From RGIG1927 sp045546275 (GTDB lineage: Bacteria > Bacillota > Clostridia > UMGS1883): a stretch of 64,000 nt of DNA. The notes beneath the pieces are model-generated. The model ran no database searches. It saw only the letters and a list, made by a program, of their open reading frames with translations, and had not been told where the DNA came from. The position numbers were made by a program, and so were the translations under genes. Within the stretch, counting starts at the first letter, position 1, and each line of letters starts with the position of its first letter. Positions 33,347 through 41,702 of the stretch are shown here, in pieces. The stretch is from positions 1 through 64,000 of the forward strand of contig JAZQCM010000031.1 in assembly GCA_045546275.1 (NCBI GenBank), written 5' to 3'.

Positions 33347-35710
33347 CTATTTCAGTTCAACCACAGTAACACCCATATCGCCCTCGCCAAAGGCTCCCAT
33401 ACGAAAGCTCTTTGCGTGGTGGTGTCGCCTTAAAAATTCCTGCACAGCACCTCTTAGTGCACCTGTGCCCTTGCCATGAATAATTCTCACGCTGTCAAGA
33501 CCTGACAAAACAGCATCATCAAGGTACTTGTCAATTTCAATAAGGGCTTCGTCCACCATGTAGCCACGAAGGTCAATTTCGCTTTTTATGCTCACGGTTT
33601 TGTTAAGGCTTGTGCCCGAAACACTACCCTTTTTCTTCTTTTCCTCTTTTACTTCGTTAACCATTTTAAGCTGGCTTATGTGCACGTTGATTTTTAAAAT
33701 ACCTGTTTGCACAGTAAGGTTTCCGTTTTTGTCGGGAAGAGTGAGCACACTGCCCTTCTGGCCCATGCTGGTAACCTCAACCGTTTGACCCAAAAGCAGC
33801 TTTTTGGGGTCAATGGGGGGATTTTTTTGCTTAAACACATTTTCGGAAAGCTTATCCTCAACCTCGCCCAGACCTTTTTTAAGCTTCTGGCGGTTTGCTT
33901 CCATGCTTTGGGCATCCTTTGCGCCCTTACGCATTTCTTTTATGATTTCATCAGCCTCACGCTTGGCGTTTTCATAAATACGCTTAGCATCCTCACGTGC
34001 ATCACGAAGGATTTTTTCCTTTTGCTTTTCAATGGATGCCTGCTCTTTTTTTGCCCTGTCAAGAGCCTTTTCGCTTTCTGCTCTGGCACTTTCGGCTTCT
34101 TCACGTTCAATTTCGGCAATTTTCCTGGTTTCCTCCAAAGATGAAACAACATCCTCAAACTTTGTGGACTCACCGTCAACCAATGCCTTTGCTCTTTCAA
34201 TGAGCTCGTCCTCAAGGCCAAGCCTTTTTGATATTGCAAAAGCGTTACTCTTACCGGGCACACCAATTAAGAGCTTGTAGGTGGGACGAAGAGTTGTAAC
34301 GTCAAACTCGCAAGCGGCATTTTCCACCCTTGGAGTGTCCAATGCATAGAGCTTGATTTCACTGTAGTGAGTTGTTGCAGCGGTTTTTGCACCGATTGCC
34401 TTCATCCTTTCCAGAATGGCAATTGCCAATGCCGCACCTTCAACAGGGTCGGTACCTGCACCCAATTCGTCAAATAGCACAAGGGATGAATAGTCCGCTT
34501 CGTTAAGTATACGCACAATGTTCACCATGTGTGCCGAAAAGGTGGAAAGTGACTGTTCAATACTCTGCTCGTCACCAATATCGGCAAAAACGCTGTTGAA
34601 AACAGCAATCTGACTGCCGGGCAAAGCAGGAATACTAAGACCCGACTGCGCCATAAGGGTTAAAAGGCCCAAGGTTTTAAGGGCAACAGTTTTACCGCCT
34701 GTGTTAGGGCCGGTTATGACCAATGTGTCAAATTTTTCACCTAAGTAAATGTCGGTAGGCACAACCTTTTTTTCGTCTAAAAGAGGGTGCCTGCCCTTTT
34801 TAATGTTAATTATTCCGTCGGAATTAATGTCGGGAGTTGCGCCCTTCATTTTAAGTGACAGCTTGCCCTTTGCAAAGGCAAAGTCAAGCTTAGTGATAAT
34901 TTCCCAGTCTCTTGTGAGGCCCTTTGCATCCTCTGCAATAAGGTTTGAAAAATGCTGAAGAATTTTTTCAATTTCTTCTTTTTCTTTTATTTTACATTCA
35001 CGGATTTTATTATTAATTTCCACAACTGCCATAGGCTCAACAAAAACAGTTGCACCTGACGACGAGGAATCGTGCACAATACCGGGCACAATTGCTCTGT
35101 GCTCGCTTTTTACCGGCACAACAAACCTGTCGCCTCGCATGGTAACAATTGCATCCTGAAGTGCAAGAGAATACTTTGAGCTTTTAATCATGTTGTTCAA
35201 GGTTTCTCGTATCTGCCCTTCAAAGCTCTTGACCTTTCGCCTTAAGCTCATCAATTCACTTGATGCATCGTCGGCAATTTCCTCCTCGGAAATAATTGCC
35301 GAAATAATCTTCTGGCTTGTTTTTTTGTCAATAAAAATACCTCGGCATATATCGGCAAGCATTGGATAAGTTTCTTCAAAATCATCCTCGTCAATATAGC
35401 CTGAAATTTCGTAGCTTATTCTTAAGGTGTGGGCGCAGTTAAGTAATTCTCTTGGTGAAAGAGTGCCTCCTGCCTCAGCACGCATAACACTGCCCTTTAT
35501 TTCCCCAATAGGTGAAATGGGAGGATTTCCTTTTTTAAGGCACATATTTTCCGCTTCGCTTGTTTCCTTCAAAAGGCGTTCAATAACATATTTATCACTT
35601 TCGGGCAAAAGCTGTTCGCATTTTAACTTTCCACTCTGGGTTACAGCCATGTCCGTAAGCATTTTTTTTATTTTGTCAAATTCCAATACGTTTAAAGATT
35701 TTCTATCCAC
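33347..35710 (-). CDS. mutS2: Endonuclease MutS2 / ribosome collision factor
   Basis: A 787-aa protein, the usual length for the family. The start is GTG 35710 (VDRKSLNVLEFDKIKK) with AAGGTGG 8 bases upstream; the longer frame would add 35 unrelated residues. The ATPase has Walker A TGPNTGGKTVAL near 330 and a Walker B ending in FDELGAGTDP. A long coiled coil follows (about 505-630), then the C-terminal Smr nuclease domain (IDLRGYMVDEALIEID; VRIIHGKGTGALRGAV). MutS2 suppresses recombination and, in Bacillus, splits collided ribosomes upstream of RqcH. Confidence 0.95.
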   Translation of the reverse strand: MDRKSLNVLEFDKIKKMLTDMAVTQSGKLKCEQLLPESDKYVIERLLKETSEAENMCLKKGNPPISPIGEIKGSVMRAEAGGTLSPRELLNCAHTLRISYEISGYIDEDDFEETYPMLADICRGIFIDKKTSQKIISAIISEEEIADDASSELMSLRRKVKSFEGQIRETLNNMIKSSKYSLALQDAIVTMRGDRFVVPVKSEHRAIVPGIVHDSSSSGATVFVEPMAVVEINNKIRECKIKEKEEIEKILQHFSNLIAEDAKGLTRDWEIITKLDFAFAKGKLSLKMKGATPDINSDGIINIKKGRHPLLDEKKVVPTDIYLGEKFDTLVITGPNTGGKTVALKTLGLLTLMAQSGLSIPALPGSQIAVFNSVFADIGDEQSIEQSLSTFSAHMVNIVRILNEADYSSLVLFDELGAGTDPVEGAALAIAILERMKAIGAKTAATTHYSEIKLYALDTPRVENAACEFDVTTLRPTYKLLIGVPGKSNAFAISKRLGLEDELIERAKALVDGESTKFEDVVSSLEETRKIAEIEREEAESARAESEKALDRAKKEQASIEKQKEKILRDAREDAKRIYENAKREADEIIKEMRKGAKDAQSMEANRQKLKKGLGEVEDKLSENVFKQKNPPIDPKKLLLGQTVEVTSMGQKGSVLTLPDKNGNLTVQTGILKINVHISQLKMVNEVKEEKKKKGSVSGTSLNKTVSIKSEIDLRGYMVDEALIEIDKYLDDAVLSGLDSVRIIHGKGTGALRGAVQEFLRRHHHAKSFRMGAFGEGDMGVTVVELK

Positions 35711-35867
35711 TCTCTCAGCCACCTTACTAAAACCACCGCACGGGACATACCTCACCCAAAACAGGGTGGTATGTTTTCCAAAGTCAAACAGAACAGGAGG
35801 TGTGTCCCTGTTCATTATAAAAATGTTGCAATTACTTAATCAAACCTATTTGAAATATTATACCACC

Positions 35868-36227
35868 TTATTTTTTATTTGTAAACCCATCGTAAACTTC
35901 TTTTATGCCGAAAAGGAGTAAAAAACCGCCGAAAATTTTCCCAAGTAAAGATGGAGTAATTCTAAGAGCAAGAAATGCACCGAGAATTGAAAAGGGCACG
36001 CCCGAAAGTATTACAAAAAGTATTTTTTTCCATTCAAGGTTTTTGTTTTTCCAATGGATAAAAAGGCTGATTAATGCCGTGGGGATAAAATATGCAAGGT
36101 TAATTGCCTGGGCGGAATGCTGGCTTATGCCTTTAAGAAACACAAGAGAGGGAATAAGCACCATCCCTCCCCCTATTCCCATGCCCGATATTACTCCCGA
36201 CAAAAAGCCTATCAGAACTTCAATCAC
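35868..36227 (-). CDS. TSUP (TauE/SafE) half-permease, downstream gene
   Basis: A 119-aa membrane protein with about four membrane helices and the TSUP signature GFLSGVISGMGIGGGMVLIP at its N terminus. Normal TSUP permeases are about 250 aa and contain two such repeats; this is one repeat. The GTG start at 36227 overlaps the stop of the upstream half by 4 bp (GTGA), with GGGAGG further upstream. It probably assembles with the other half to move sulfite, sulfoacetate or similar anions. Confidence 0.8.
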   Translation of the reverse strand: MIEVLIGFLSGVISGMGIGGGMVLIPSLVFLKGISQHSAQAINLAYFIPTALISLFIHWKNKNLEWKKILFVILSGVPFSILGAFLALRITPSLLGKIFGGFLLLFGIKEVYDGFTNKK

Positions 36228-36571
36228 AGTATCATCCGCCCTCCCGAAATTATCATAACAACACCAAAGCCTATTTTGAGCCACTTTTTCGGAATTTTGT
36301 TCAAAAATTTTGCACCCAGAAGTCCCCCTGTAGCACCGCCCAGAGAGCACAATACAATCGTTTTAAAATCCCACCCGCCTTTTGAATACATAACTAGCGA
36401 TGCAATTGACAAGGGCAATATGATACCTATTGCTGTTGCGTGAGCCTTCTTTTCCTCAACCTTTAAAATTTTTTTTAAAATAAGAACCGCCAGAACTCCT
36501 CCGCCTGAGCCGAAAAAGCCGTTGGTAAAGCCAATGGGTATTCCCCATAAAATATTTTTTAAAATCTTCAT
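36224..36571 (-). CDS. TSUP (TauE/SafE) half-permease, upstream gene
   Basis: A 115-aa membrane protein with about four helices and the TSUP repeat signature IGFTNGFFGSGGGVLAVLIL at the N terminus. It ends ISGGRMIL and overlaps the next half-permease by 4 bp. The reading frames differ, but both genes start at their own repeat motif with plausible starts, so a split pair is more likely than a frameshift. Confidence 0.8.
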   Translation of the reverse strand: MKILKNILWGIPIGFTNGFFGSGGGVLAVLILKKILKVEEKKAHATAIGIILPLSIASLVMYSKGGWDFKTIVLCSLGGATGGLLGAKFLNKIPKKWLKIGFGVVMIISGGRMIL

Positions 36572-36633
36572 GAGTTTATTATGTCCATTGACATAAAAAT
36601 TTATTTTTAATATAATAAATACGAGGTGTGGCT

Positions 36634-37131
36634 ATGTTTGATAAAGAAAAAACCTGTGCCTTTACAGGACACAGACCCGAAAAACTTGATATTAGTGAAA
36701 AACGAGCAAAACAGCTTTTGTGCAGTGCCATTCAGAATGCTGTTAACGACGGCTACCGCACTTTTATAACAGGACTTGCAAAAGGTGTTGACATATGGTG
36801 TGGTGAAATTGTTTTAGAATTTAAAAACATTTATCCCGAAATAAAGCTTATTTGCGCTTTGCCCTACCCTGAGTTTTCAAAAAATGCACCTCACCTTATT
36901 GAAAAAGCTGACTTTGTTCACACCGTTTCGGACAAATTTTTTATTAACACCTACCAGAAGCGCAACGAATGGATGGTTGACAATTCTTCTCTTTTAATTG
37001 CTCTTACCTCAGGCGCAAAGGGAGGCACACAAAACACAATTAAATACGCCGAAAAGAAAAATGTTAAAATAGCATATGTATCCAAAACACCTCTTTTTGA
37101 ACAGTTAACCTTCAGAAAAATATACGAATAA
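36634..37131 (+). CDS. SLOG-domain protein, DUF1273/YpsA-like
   Basis: A 165-aa protein. The ATG at 36634 follows GAGGTG by 5 bases. The start CAFTGHRPEKL and the Rossmann-like repeats (FITGLAKGVDIWCGEIVLE, LICALPYPEF) match the DUF1273/YpsA family of the SLOG superfamily, thought to bind nucleotide-derived ligands. Function is unknown here; YpsA affects cell division in Bacillus. It is monocistronic with a terminator that also serves the convergent gene. Confidence 0.85.
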   Translation: MFDKEKTCAFTGHRPEKLDISEKRAKQLLCSAIQNAVNDGYRTFITGLAKGVDIWCGEIVLEFKNIYPEIKLICALPYPEFSKNAPHLIEKADFVHTVSDKFFINTYQKRNEWMVDNSSLLIALTSGAKGGTQNTIKYAEKKNVKIAYVSKTPLFEQLTFRKIYE

Positions 37132-37157
37132 AGGACACGGAAAACCGTGTCCTTTAT
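37132..37157. terminator. Bidirectional terminator
   Basis: Stem AAAGGACACGG / CCGTGTCCTTT between convergent genes. Confidence 0.8.
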
Positions 37158-37595
37158 TTATGCATTTCTCATTAATTTATCAAGTGCACTTCTGTGTGCA
37201 CGCATGTAGCTGCTTCGCTCGTAGCAAAAGCGGCTGTATTCGGGATTGTTCTGAAAAAGCTCCATTAATTCAAGCCAGTTCAAGCCTTCTATGTAGTGCT
37301 TAAGAATAATCATGTGCTCCAAGGGTGTTAAATCGGGGGCTACCTTTTCAAGAGCCTCCTCAACCTCTAAGGTTGACCTTTCCAGCTTATCTAAAAGCAT
37401 TTGTGTAACCTTAAGCCTGTCCTCCTTTATTTTAAGGAGACTCACCACCCTGTCACCCTGTTCACGTTTCCGTTCAGCACGCGAAATTCGTCCTTCAAGC
37501 TCATAAATTTCGTCTTTGAGCTTGTTAAGCCTTGCTTCGGTCTCTTTCTTCACAATCACCATTCCGGGATATCTTTTCATTTTTTCTGCTGTCAT
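37158..37595 (-). CDS. Phage-type sigma-like regulator (DUF1492/ArpU-like)
   Basis: A 145-aa protein with a charged coiled coil (about 20-85) and a C-terminal region resembling sigma-70 region 4 or ArpU/DUF1492 phage late regulators (TPLEHMIILKHYIEGLNWLELMELF, here quoted in part). AAAGGAG lies before the ATG. Its promoter carries operator 1 of the divergent S24 repressor, so it is likely silenced until the repressor is inactivated. It could be a remnant of a prophage control region. Confidence 0.65.
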   Translation of the reverse strand: MTAEKMKRYPGMVIVKKETEARLNKLKDEIYELEGRISRAERKREQGDRVVSLLKIKEDRLKVTQMLLDKLERSTLEVEEALEKVAPDLTPLEHMIILKHYIEGLNWLELMELFQNNPEYSRFCYERSSYMRAHRSALDKLMRNA

Positions 37596-37622
37596 ATGCG
37601 TTCTCCTTTCGTTTTTCTACAA

Positions 37623-37670
37623 ATTATCATTTGTTGTGATAATGGTAGCACGAATTTTCAGTTTTGTCAA
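37623..37670 (-). promoter_or_regulatory. Promoter of the sigma-like gene with operator 1
   Basis: On the minus strand TTGACA (37665-37670) and TACCAT (37642-37647) are 17 bp apart. An inverted repeat ATTATCA-N7-TGATAAT (37623-37643) overlaps the -10 box. Its 17-bp core matches operator 2 at 15 of 17 positions. Confidence 0.7.
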
Positions 37671-37712
37671 TAATTTTCAGTGATATTTTAGTGGTTTTTG
37701 GTGTCTTAGGTA

Positions 37713-37740
37713 TTGACTTTATCATTTATTATGATATAAT
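37713..37740 (+). promoter_or_regulatory. Repressor promoter with operator 2
   Basis: TTGACT (37713-37718) and TATAAT (37735-37740) with a 16-bp spacer. The spacer is filled by the palindrome TATCAT-TTATT-ATGATA (37720-37736), the second copy of the operator. Occupation should block RNA polymerase, giving autorepression. Confidence 0.7.
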
Positions 37741-37802
37741 TATGTCGTAAAATGACAACATTTGATACTAAAGTACGAAAAAGCGTACAAGGAGGTTTTG
37801 AT

Positions 37803-38399
37803 ATGTTCGGGGAAAGATTGAAGGAATTACGTAAGGAAAACTGTTTTTCACAGCAGGCACTTGCTGATATGTTAAATCTCAGGCAGTCCACCATTGCCAT
37901 GTGGGAAAAGGGCAAAAACAGCCCCGAGTATCAAAGCCTTGTTAAAATTGCGGAAATTTTTAATGTAAGCACGGATTTTTTAACAGGGAAAACAATTGGA
38001 AAAACTGCCCATCAAATACCTGTTTTAGGTTATGTGCGTGCAGGCATTCCCACGGAAGCTGTGGAAGAAGTGCTTGATTATGAAGATGTTGTGTTGCCCG
38101 AAAGTGAAAAACAGGATTATTTTGCACTTCGCATAAAGGGCGACAGTATGGCACCGAGAATGGTTGAAGGTGATACGGTTATTGTGAAAAAGCAGCTTAG
38201 CTTTTCCAGTGGCGACATTTGCGTTGTGCTTGTAGGCAGCGGCGATGCAACAGTGAAAAAAATAATAAAAAAGGACACGGGGATTATCCTCATGCCTTTA
38301 AATTCAAGCTACGAGCCCATGTTTTTTACTCCCGAAGAGGTTGAAACAACACCTGTTTCCATAATCGGAAAGGTAACAGAATTAAGAGCAAGAATGTAG
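37803..38399 (+). CDS. LexA/CI-like repressor with S24 peptidase domain
   Basis: A 198-aa protein. The ATG at 37803 follows AAGGAGG. An N-terminal XRE helix-turn-helix (2-65) is joined to an S24 self-cleaving domain with an Ala-Gly cleavage site in GYVRAGIP, the nucleophile Ser in GDSMAPRM and the Lys in ATVKKI. Such repressors are inactivated by RecA after DNA damage. Two matching 17-bp operators lie in the intergenic region, one in its own promoter and one in the divergent promoter. Confidence 0.9.
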   Translation: MFGERLKELRKENCFSQQALADMLNLRQSTIAMWEKGKNSPEYQSLVKIAEIFNVSTDFLTGKTIGKTAHQIPVLGYVRAGIPTEAVEEVLDYEDVVLPESEKQDYFALRIKGDSMAPRMVEGDTVIVKKQLSFSSGDICVVLVGSGDATVKKIIKKDTGIILMPLNSSYEPMFFTPEEVETTPVSIIGKVTELRARM

Positions 38400-38433
38400 A
38401 AAAACCCTCAGATGCAATCATCTGAGGGTTTTG
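38400..38433. terminator. Bidirectional terminator
   Basis: Stem AACCCTCAGATG / CATCTGAGGGTT with a 4-base loop, between the repressor and tyrA genes. Confidence 0.85.
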
Positions 38434-39306
38434 TTATACAATAGGCTTAACGTGAGTTTCACCGTTTAAGTATTTTAATTTTGCTTCTGTTGCACGTTTC
38501 ATAATGGCTTTCAATGTGTCGTAGTCATCATTTTTAATAGCGTTTTCAATTCTCTCTAAGCTTTCCTTCATTTCGTCAATAAGTATGCACAATGCGTCCT
38601 TATTTTCAATGAACAGCTCGCTCCAGAGTATTTCATTGATTACCGCAACTCTTGTACAGTCACGAAGTGAGCCTGCAGAAAAGCTTGATGCAATTTCAAT
38701 GTGCTTGTTGTCACAAAGGGCAACTGCAATAACGTGCATAAGCTGGCTTGTGTAGGCAATCATTTCGTCGTGGTCGTGAGGAGAAATCCTCACAATTTTT
38801 TTTGCACCGATATATTTTGCCATTCTTTCAATTTCGCCTATGGCATACTCGGTATTTTCGGGAGTGGGGGTAATAAGGAAATTACAGTTGTTAAAAAGGG
38901 TTGGTAGGCTGTTTACATAGCCGTAAACCTCTCTACCTGCCATGGGGTGTGCACCCACAAATTCCATGTCGGGACGGATAACGGATTTAATATCTGCCAC
39001 AAATTTTTCTTTAATACCGCACACGTCGGTTAATATAACGCCCTTTTTAAAGCTGTTTATATGCTCTTTTACAAACTCAACGCAAAGGGACGGATACAAG
39101 CACAAAACAACCAAATCACTTTTTTGAAGAATTTCGTCATCCGTTTCGTTTTTATTTGCAATAACCCTGTCGGCTACCGCCATGTCCACAATGCTTTTAC
39201 GGTGGTTAATGCCGTAAACGGTAGTGTCGGGGTAGCCTTTAAGTGCCTTTGCCAAGCTGCCCCCTATAAGACCCAAACCTACTATTGTTATGTTCATTTT
39301 ATTCAT
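38434..39306 (-). CDS. tyrA: Prephenate dehydrogenase
   Basis: A 290-aa NAD-dependent enzyme of tyrosine synthesis. The Rossmann motif GLGLIGGSLAKAL (11-23) and the HPMAGREVYGY active-site region (about 120) identify it. It lacks the C-terminal ACT domain of longer homologues. Its start overlaps the PHP phosphatase gene by 8 bp, the last member of a four-gene overlapping operon. Confidence 0.93.
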   Translation of the reverse strand: MNKMNITIVGLGLIGGSLAKALKGYPDTTVYGINHRKSIVDMAVADRVIANKNETDDEILQKSDLVVLCLYPSLCVEFVKEHINSFKKGVILTDVCGIKEKFVADIKSVIRPDMEFVGAHPMAGREVYGYVNSLPTLFNNCNFLITPTPENTEYAIGEIERMAKYIGAKKIVRISPHDHDEMIAYTSQLMHVIAVALCDNKHIEIASSFSAGSLRDCTRVAVINEILWSELFIENKDALCILIDEMKESLERIENAIKNDDYDTLKAIMKRATEAKLKYLNGETHVKPIV

Positions 39307-40000
39307 CTCCGATTTTTAATGTATTTTCGTAAATTGAAAGAGGGTTATCCCACAAAAGCTTTGTAATGTACCCGTTTTTTTCCTTCCACAGGTTTTCCAT
39401 TGCTCTGTAGCGTCTTGAGCCAATGTGATGCATGTCGCTGCCGATGGCAAAAATAAGCTTTCTGTCACAAAGCCACCATGCAAAATCCCCCTCGTCGCTT
39501 TCTTCAAAAAAGCTTATTGCATTTACCTGTAAAAGCACGGGGCGTTTTATGAGAGCTTTAAACAACATTGGATTTTCCCTAACGAAGGAATACCTTTCCA
39601 CATGCGCAATAAGGGGCACAAGGCCCTCATCAATTATATGGTCAATATAGTCAAGAAATTTTTCAGGCTTTAAAGAATGGTATTTAAACTCACAAAGGAT
39701 TACCTTTCCCTCGCCCATGGTAAGCTTACAAAGCTTATCTTCATCAAAAAGCTCATCTGTTATATAAACCTCTGCCCCTGCCTTAATTTCCATTTCGGGG
39801 CACTGCTCTTTCACTTTTTCCAAGCGTTTATTTCGCTTTTCCAAAAATTCGTCCACGTCATCGCCCAGGGCGAAATGAGGTGTTACAAAGAGTTTTTTTA
39901 TGCCTGCCTTCTTTGCTCTTTCAATAAGAGCCTTTGTTTCTTCAATATCATTAGCTCCGTCGTCAATACCAAAAAGGATATGAGAATGCAAATCAACCAT
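39299..40000 (-). CDS. PHP-family tyrosine phosphatase (CpsB/YwqE type)
   Basis: A 233-aa manganese-dependent phosphatase of the PHP superfamily. The start at 40000 (MVDLHSHILFGIDDG) follows AAGGAGG. Metal-site motifs are HSH, DDGA, TPHF, AHVERY and GSDMHH. Homologues dephosphorylate the tyrosine kinases that control capsule or exopolysaccharide polymerisation; no kinase gene is present here. Both ends overlap neighbours by 8 bp. Confidence 0.88.
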   Translation of the reverse strand: MVDLHSHILFGIDDGANDIEETKALIERAKKAGIKKLFVTPHFALGDDVDEFLEKRNKRLEKVKEQCPEMEIKAGAEVYITDELFDEDKLCKLTMGEGKVILCEFKYHSLKPEKFLDYIDHIIDEGLVPLIAHVERYSFVRENPMLFKALIKRPVLLQVNAISFFEESDEGDFAWWLCDRKLIFAIGSDMHHIGSRRYRAMENLWKEKNGYITKLLWDNPLSIYENTLKIGDE

Positions 40001-40448
40001 TTTTATTCCTCCTTGTAAAAAGCACAACAATGCACCATGCAACCACAACACCCACTATTGCGCCTGCAAAGTCAATACATACATCCCTTGCCATGCCGCT
40101 TCTTCCGGGCACAAAAAGCTGATGCACTTCATCACTTATAGCGTAAAGAAGGCTTGTCACAAGTGCTCCGTTAACACTTTTCCAGGGCTTGACCCAATAG
40201 CCAACCCTCATTAAAAGATATAAGAGAAAGCCTAAAAGTGCATATATTGAAAAATGTGCAAGCTTTCGTATTGCCACGCTTAAAAATTCCAGCGTGGGCA
40301 TATCCACCTCAATTTTAAAAAACAACAATATGTCATATAAAAGCGAATTGCTTAAATCCTGTGATTTGTTGCTGGGCTGATGAGAAAAAGCGAAAATTGT
40401 TACCATCAAGCCAATTACCAAAGCCCAGAGTATGATTTTCTTTACCAT
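39993..40448 (-). CDS. VanZ-like membrane protein
   Basis: A 151-aa membrane protein with about four helices and the family pattern FAFSHQPSNKS near the N terminus, LAHFSIYALLGFLL in the middle and SDEVHQLFVPGRSGMARDVCIDFAGAIVG split near residues 95-125. VanZ homologues give low-level teicoplanin resistance in some enterococci, but most chromosomal copies have no known role. It overlaps the SGNH hydrolase gene by 7 bp. Confidence 0.88.
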   Translation of the reverse strand: MVKKIILWALVIGLMVTIFAFSHQPSNKSQDLSNSLLYDILLFFKIEVDMPTLEFLSVAIRKLAHFSIYALLGFLLYLLMRVGYWVKPWKSVNGALVTSLLYAISDEVHQLFVPGRSGMARDVCIDFAGAIVGVVVAWCIVVLFTRRNKNG

Positions 40449-41515
40449 GCGTTTTCATCCCGCCATTTCAAAAAAGCCTCAAATATTGCCTTGCCTGCAA
40501 CACCGTTAGGATGGGAGTCACCACTATTTACCATGTATTCATCCTTAACAGAACCCGCTTCGTCCTTTTCAAGAACTGATGCAATGTCAAAATATTCGTT
40601 AGTCCCTCTTATAAATTCATTAACCTTTTTTCTCTGCTCCTCTTCGAAAACGCTCATGTTAAAGGGCGGCACGGTTAAAAGCCTTACCTTAACGTTTTCC
40701 TTTTCAAGCTTTTCTTTTATAGCGGAAATATCAGCAATAAGCTCATGGGCAAGTCTTCCTCCTGAACGGATGTCGTTCACGCCAAAGCACACAAACACTT
40801 CATCACACATTTTTGCCTTTGCCAGAAAGGTTTTGTCCAACGAGGCATCGTATGCACGGGACCACCCCATGCCAATGTTCCAAAAGCTCGTGTTTTTGTT
40901 TAAAGAATTGCCTATCCGATGGGTCCATGCCTCGTATTTGTCAAGCGAGGTTCTTGTTCCCTGAGTGATTGAGTCGCCCATAAAGCACACGGTTTTTTCT
41001 TTTTCTGTTTTAACGCCTATAAACTGAGGCCTTAAGGTAAAGTTGTCAAACCATATTTCTTTTCCGTTTTCGTACACAAGCCCTGTTGTTACGCTTTCGT
41101 TTGTAGCCGGGATAAACACTCTGCCGCAGGTTTCCACCTTGAACGCAAGAACCATATATCCCTCTTCACGGTATGTAAAGTCAAATTCATCACTTTCAAA
41201 CCATTCGCCCGGCTCAACTCTTTTCATGTAAGAGGTGTTGAACATAATGGGTGTTTTGTCAACCTCAGTTACCATATCGGGCGAAAATGCCGCATATGCA
41301 CCTGTTATTTTATAACCGTCACCCATTTTCCCTGCACGGAAATTCCCGGTGGTTTCAACCTCGTTTATAAAAAACAGTTTAAAGGGGAGCTTGCCCTTTA
41401 CTCTTAGCTTGTAGTAGCTTTTGAAAACATATTCTGTGTTTTCCTTAAGGTTCATCCCGCCGTTATTGCCCGTTGCGGCAACAGTTGCCGAATAATAATC
41501 CGTAAATTTTTTCAT
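40442..41515 (-). CDS. SGNH/GDSL hydrolase with N-terminal jelly-roll
   Basis: A 357-aa protein without signal peptide. Residues about 1-160 look like a beta-sandwich, and residues about 165-355 form an SGNH hydrolase: FMGDSITQGTRTS (catalytic Ser), GMGWSR, VCFGVNDIR and SGDSHPNGVAG (catalytic Asp and His). It resembles carbohydrate esterases that remove acetyl groups from polysaccharides. It is the first gene of the operon with VanZ, PHP phosphatase and tyrA. Confidence 0.85.
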   Translation of the reverse strand: MKKFTDYYSATVAATGNNGGMNLKENTEYVFKSYYKLRVKGKLPFKLFFINEVETTGNFRAGKMGDGYKITGAYAAFSPDMVTEVDKTPIMFNTSYMKRVEPGEWFESDEFDFTYREEGYMVLAFKVETCGRVFIPATNESVTTGLVYENGKEIWFDNFTLRPQFIGVKTEKEKTVCFMGDSITQGTRTSLDKYEAWTHRIGNSLNKNTSFWNIGMGWSRAYDASLDKTFLAKAKMCDEVFVCFGVNDIRSGGRLAHELIADISAIKEKLEKENVKVRLLTVPPFNMSVFEEEQRKKVNEFIRGTNEYFDIASVLEKDEAGSVKDEYMVNSGDSHPNGVAGKAIFEAFLKWRDENAW

Positions 41516-41539
41516 TTTTAAAATTCACCTTTTTTCTTG

Positions 41540-41568
41540 TTGACAAGTAAAAATTTTTTTGCTATAAT
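41540..41568 (+). promoter_or_regulatory. tRNA-Leu(UAA) promoter, perfect consensus
   Basis: TTGACA (41540-41545) and TATAAT (41563-41568), 17-bp spacing, ending 10 bp before the mature tRNA. Confidence 0.85.
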
Positions 41569-41578
41569 AGCTTTGCTT

Positions 41579-41666
41579 GCCCGAGTGGCGGAACTGGCAG
41601 ACGCACAGGACTTAAAATCCTGCGGCCCTTAAAGCCGTACCGGTTCGATTCCGGTCTCGGGCACCA
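41579..41666 (+). tRNA. tRNA-Leu (anticodon TAA)
   Basis: An 88-nt class II tRNA with encoded CCA. Acceptor stem GCCCGAG / CTCGGGC; anticodon stem CAGGA / TCCTG with loop CTTAAAA gives TAA, reading UUA. Confidence 0.96.
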
Positions 41667-41702
41667 AAATCGACATTCTTTCTATAAGGATGTCGATTTT
41701 AC
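41667..41702. terminator. Terminator after tRNA-Leu(UAA) and trmB
   Basis: Stem AAAATCGACAT / ATGTCGATTTT; the right arm touches the trmB stop codon, so it can serve both convergent units. Confidence 0.75.

Noticed and set aside
35868..36571. Frameshifted single TSUP gene
   Set aside because: Each half starts at its own repeat motif, and the GTGA overlap is a normal coupling signal; a single-base error cannot be excluded fully.
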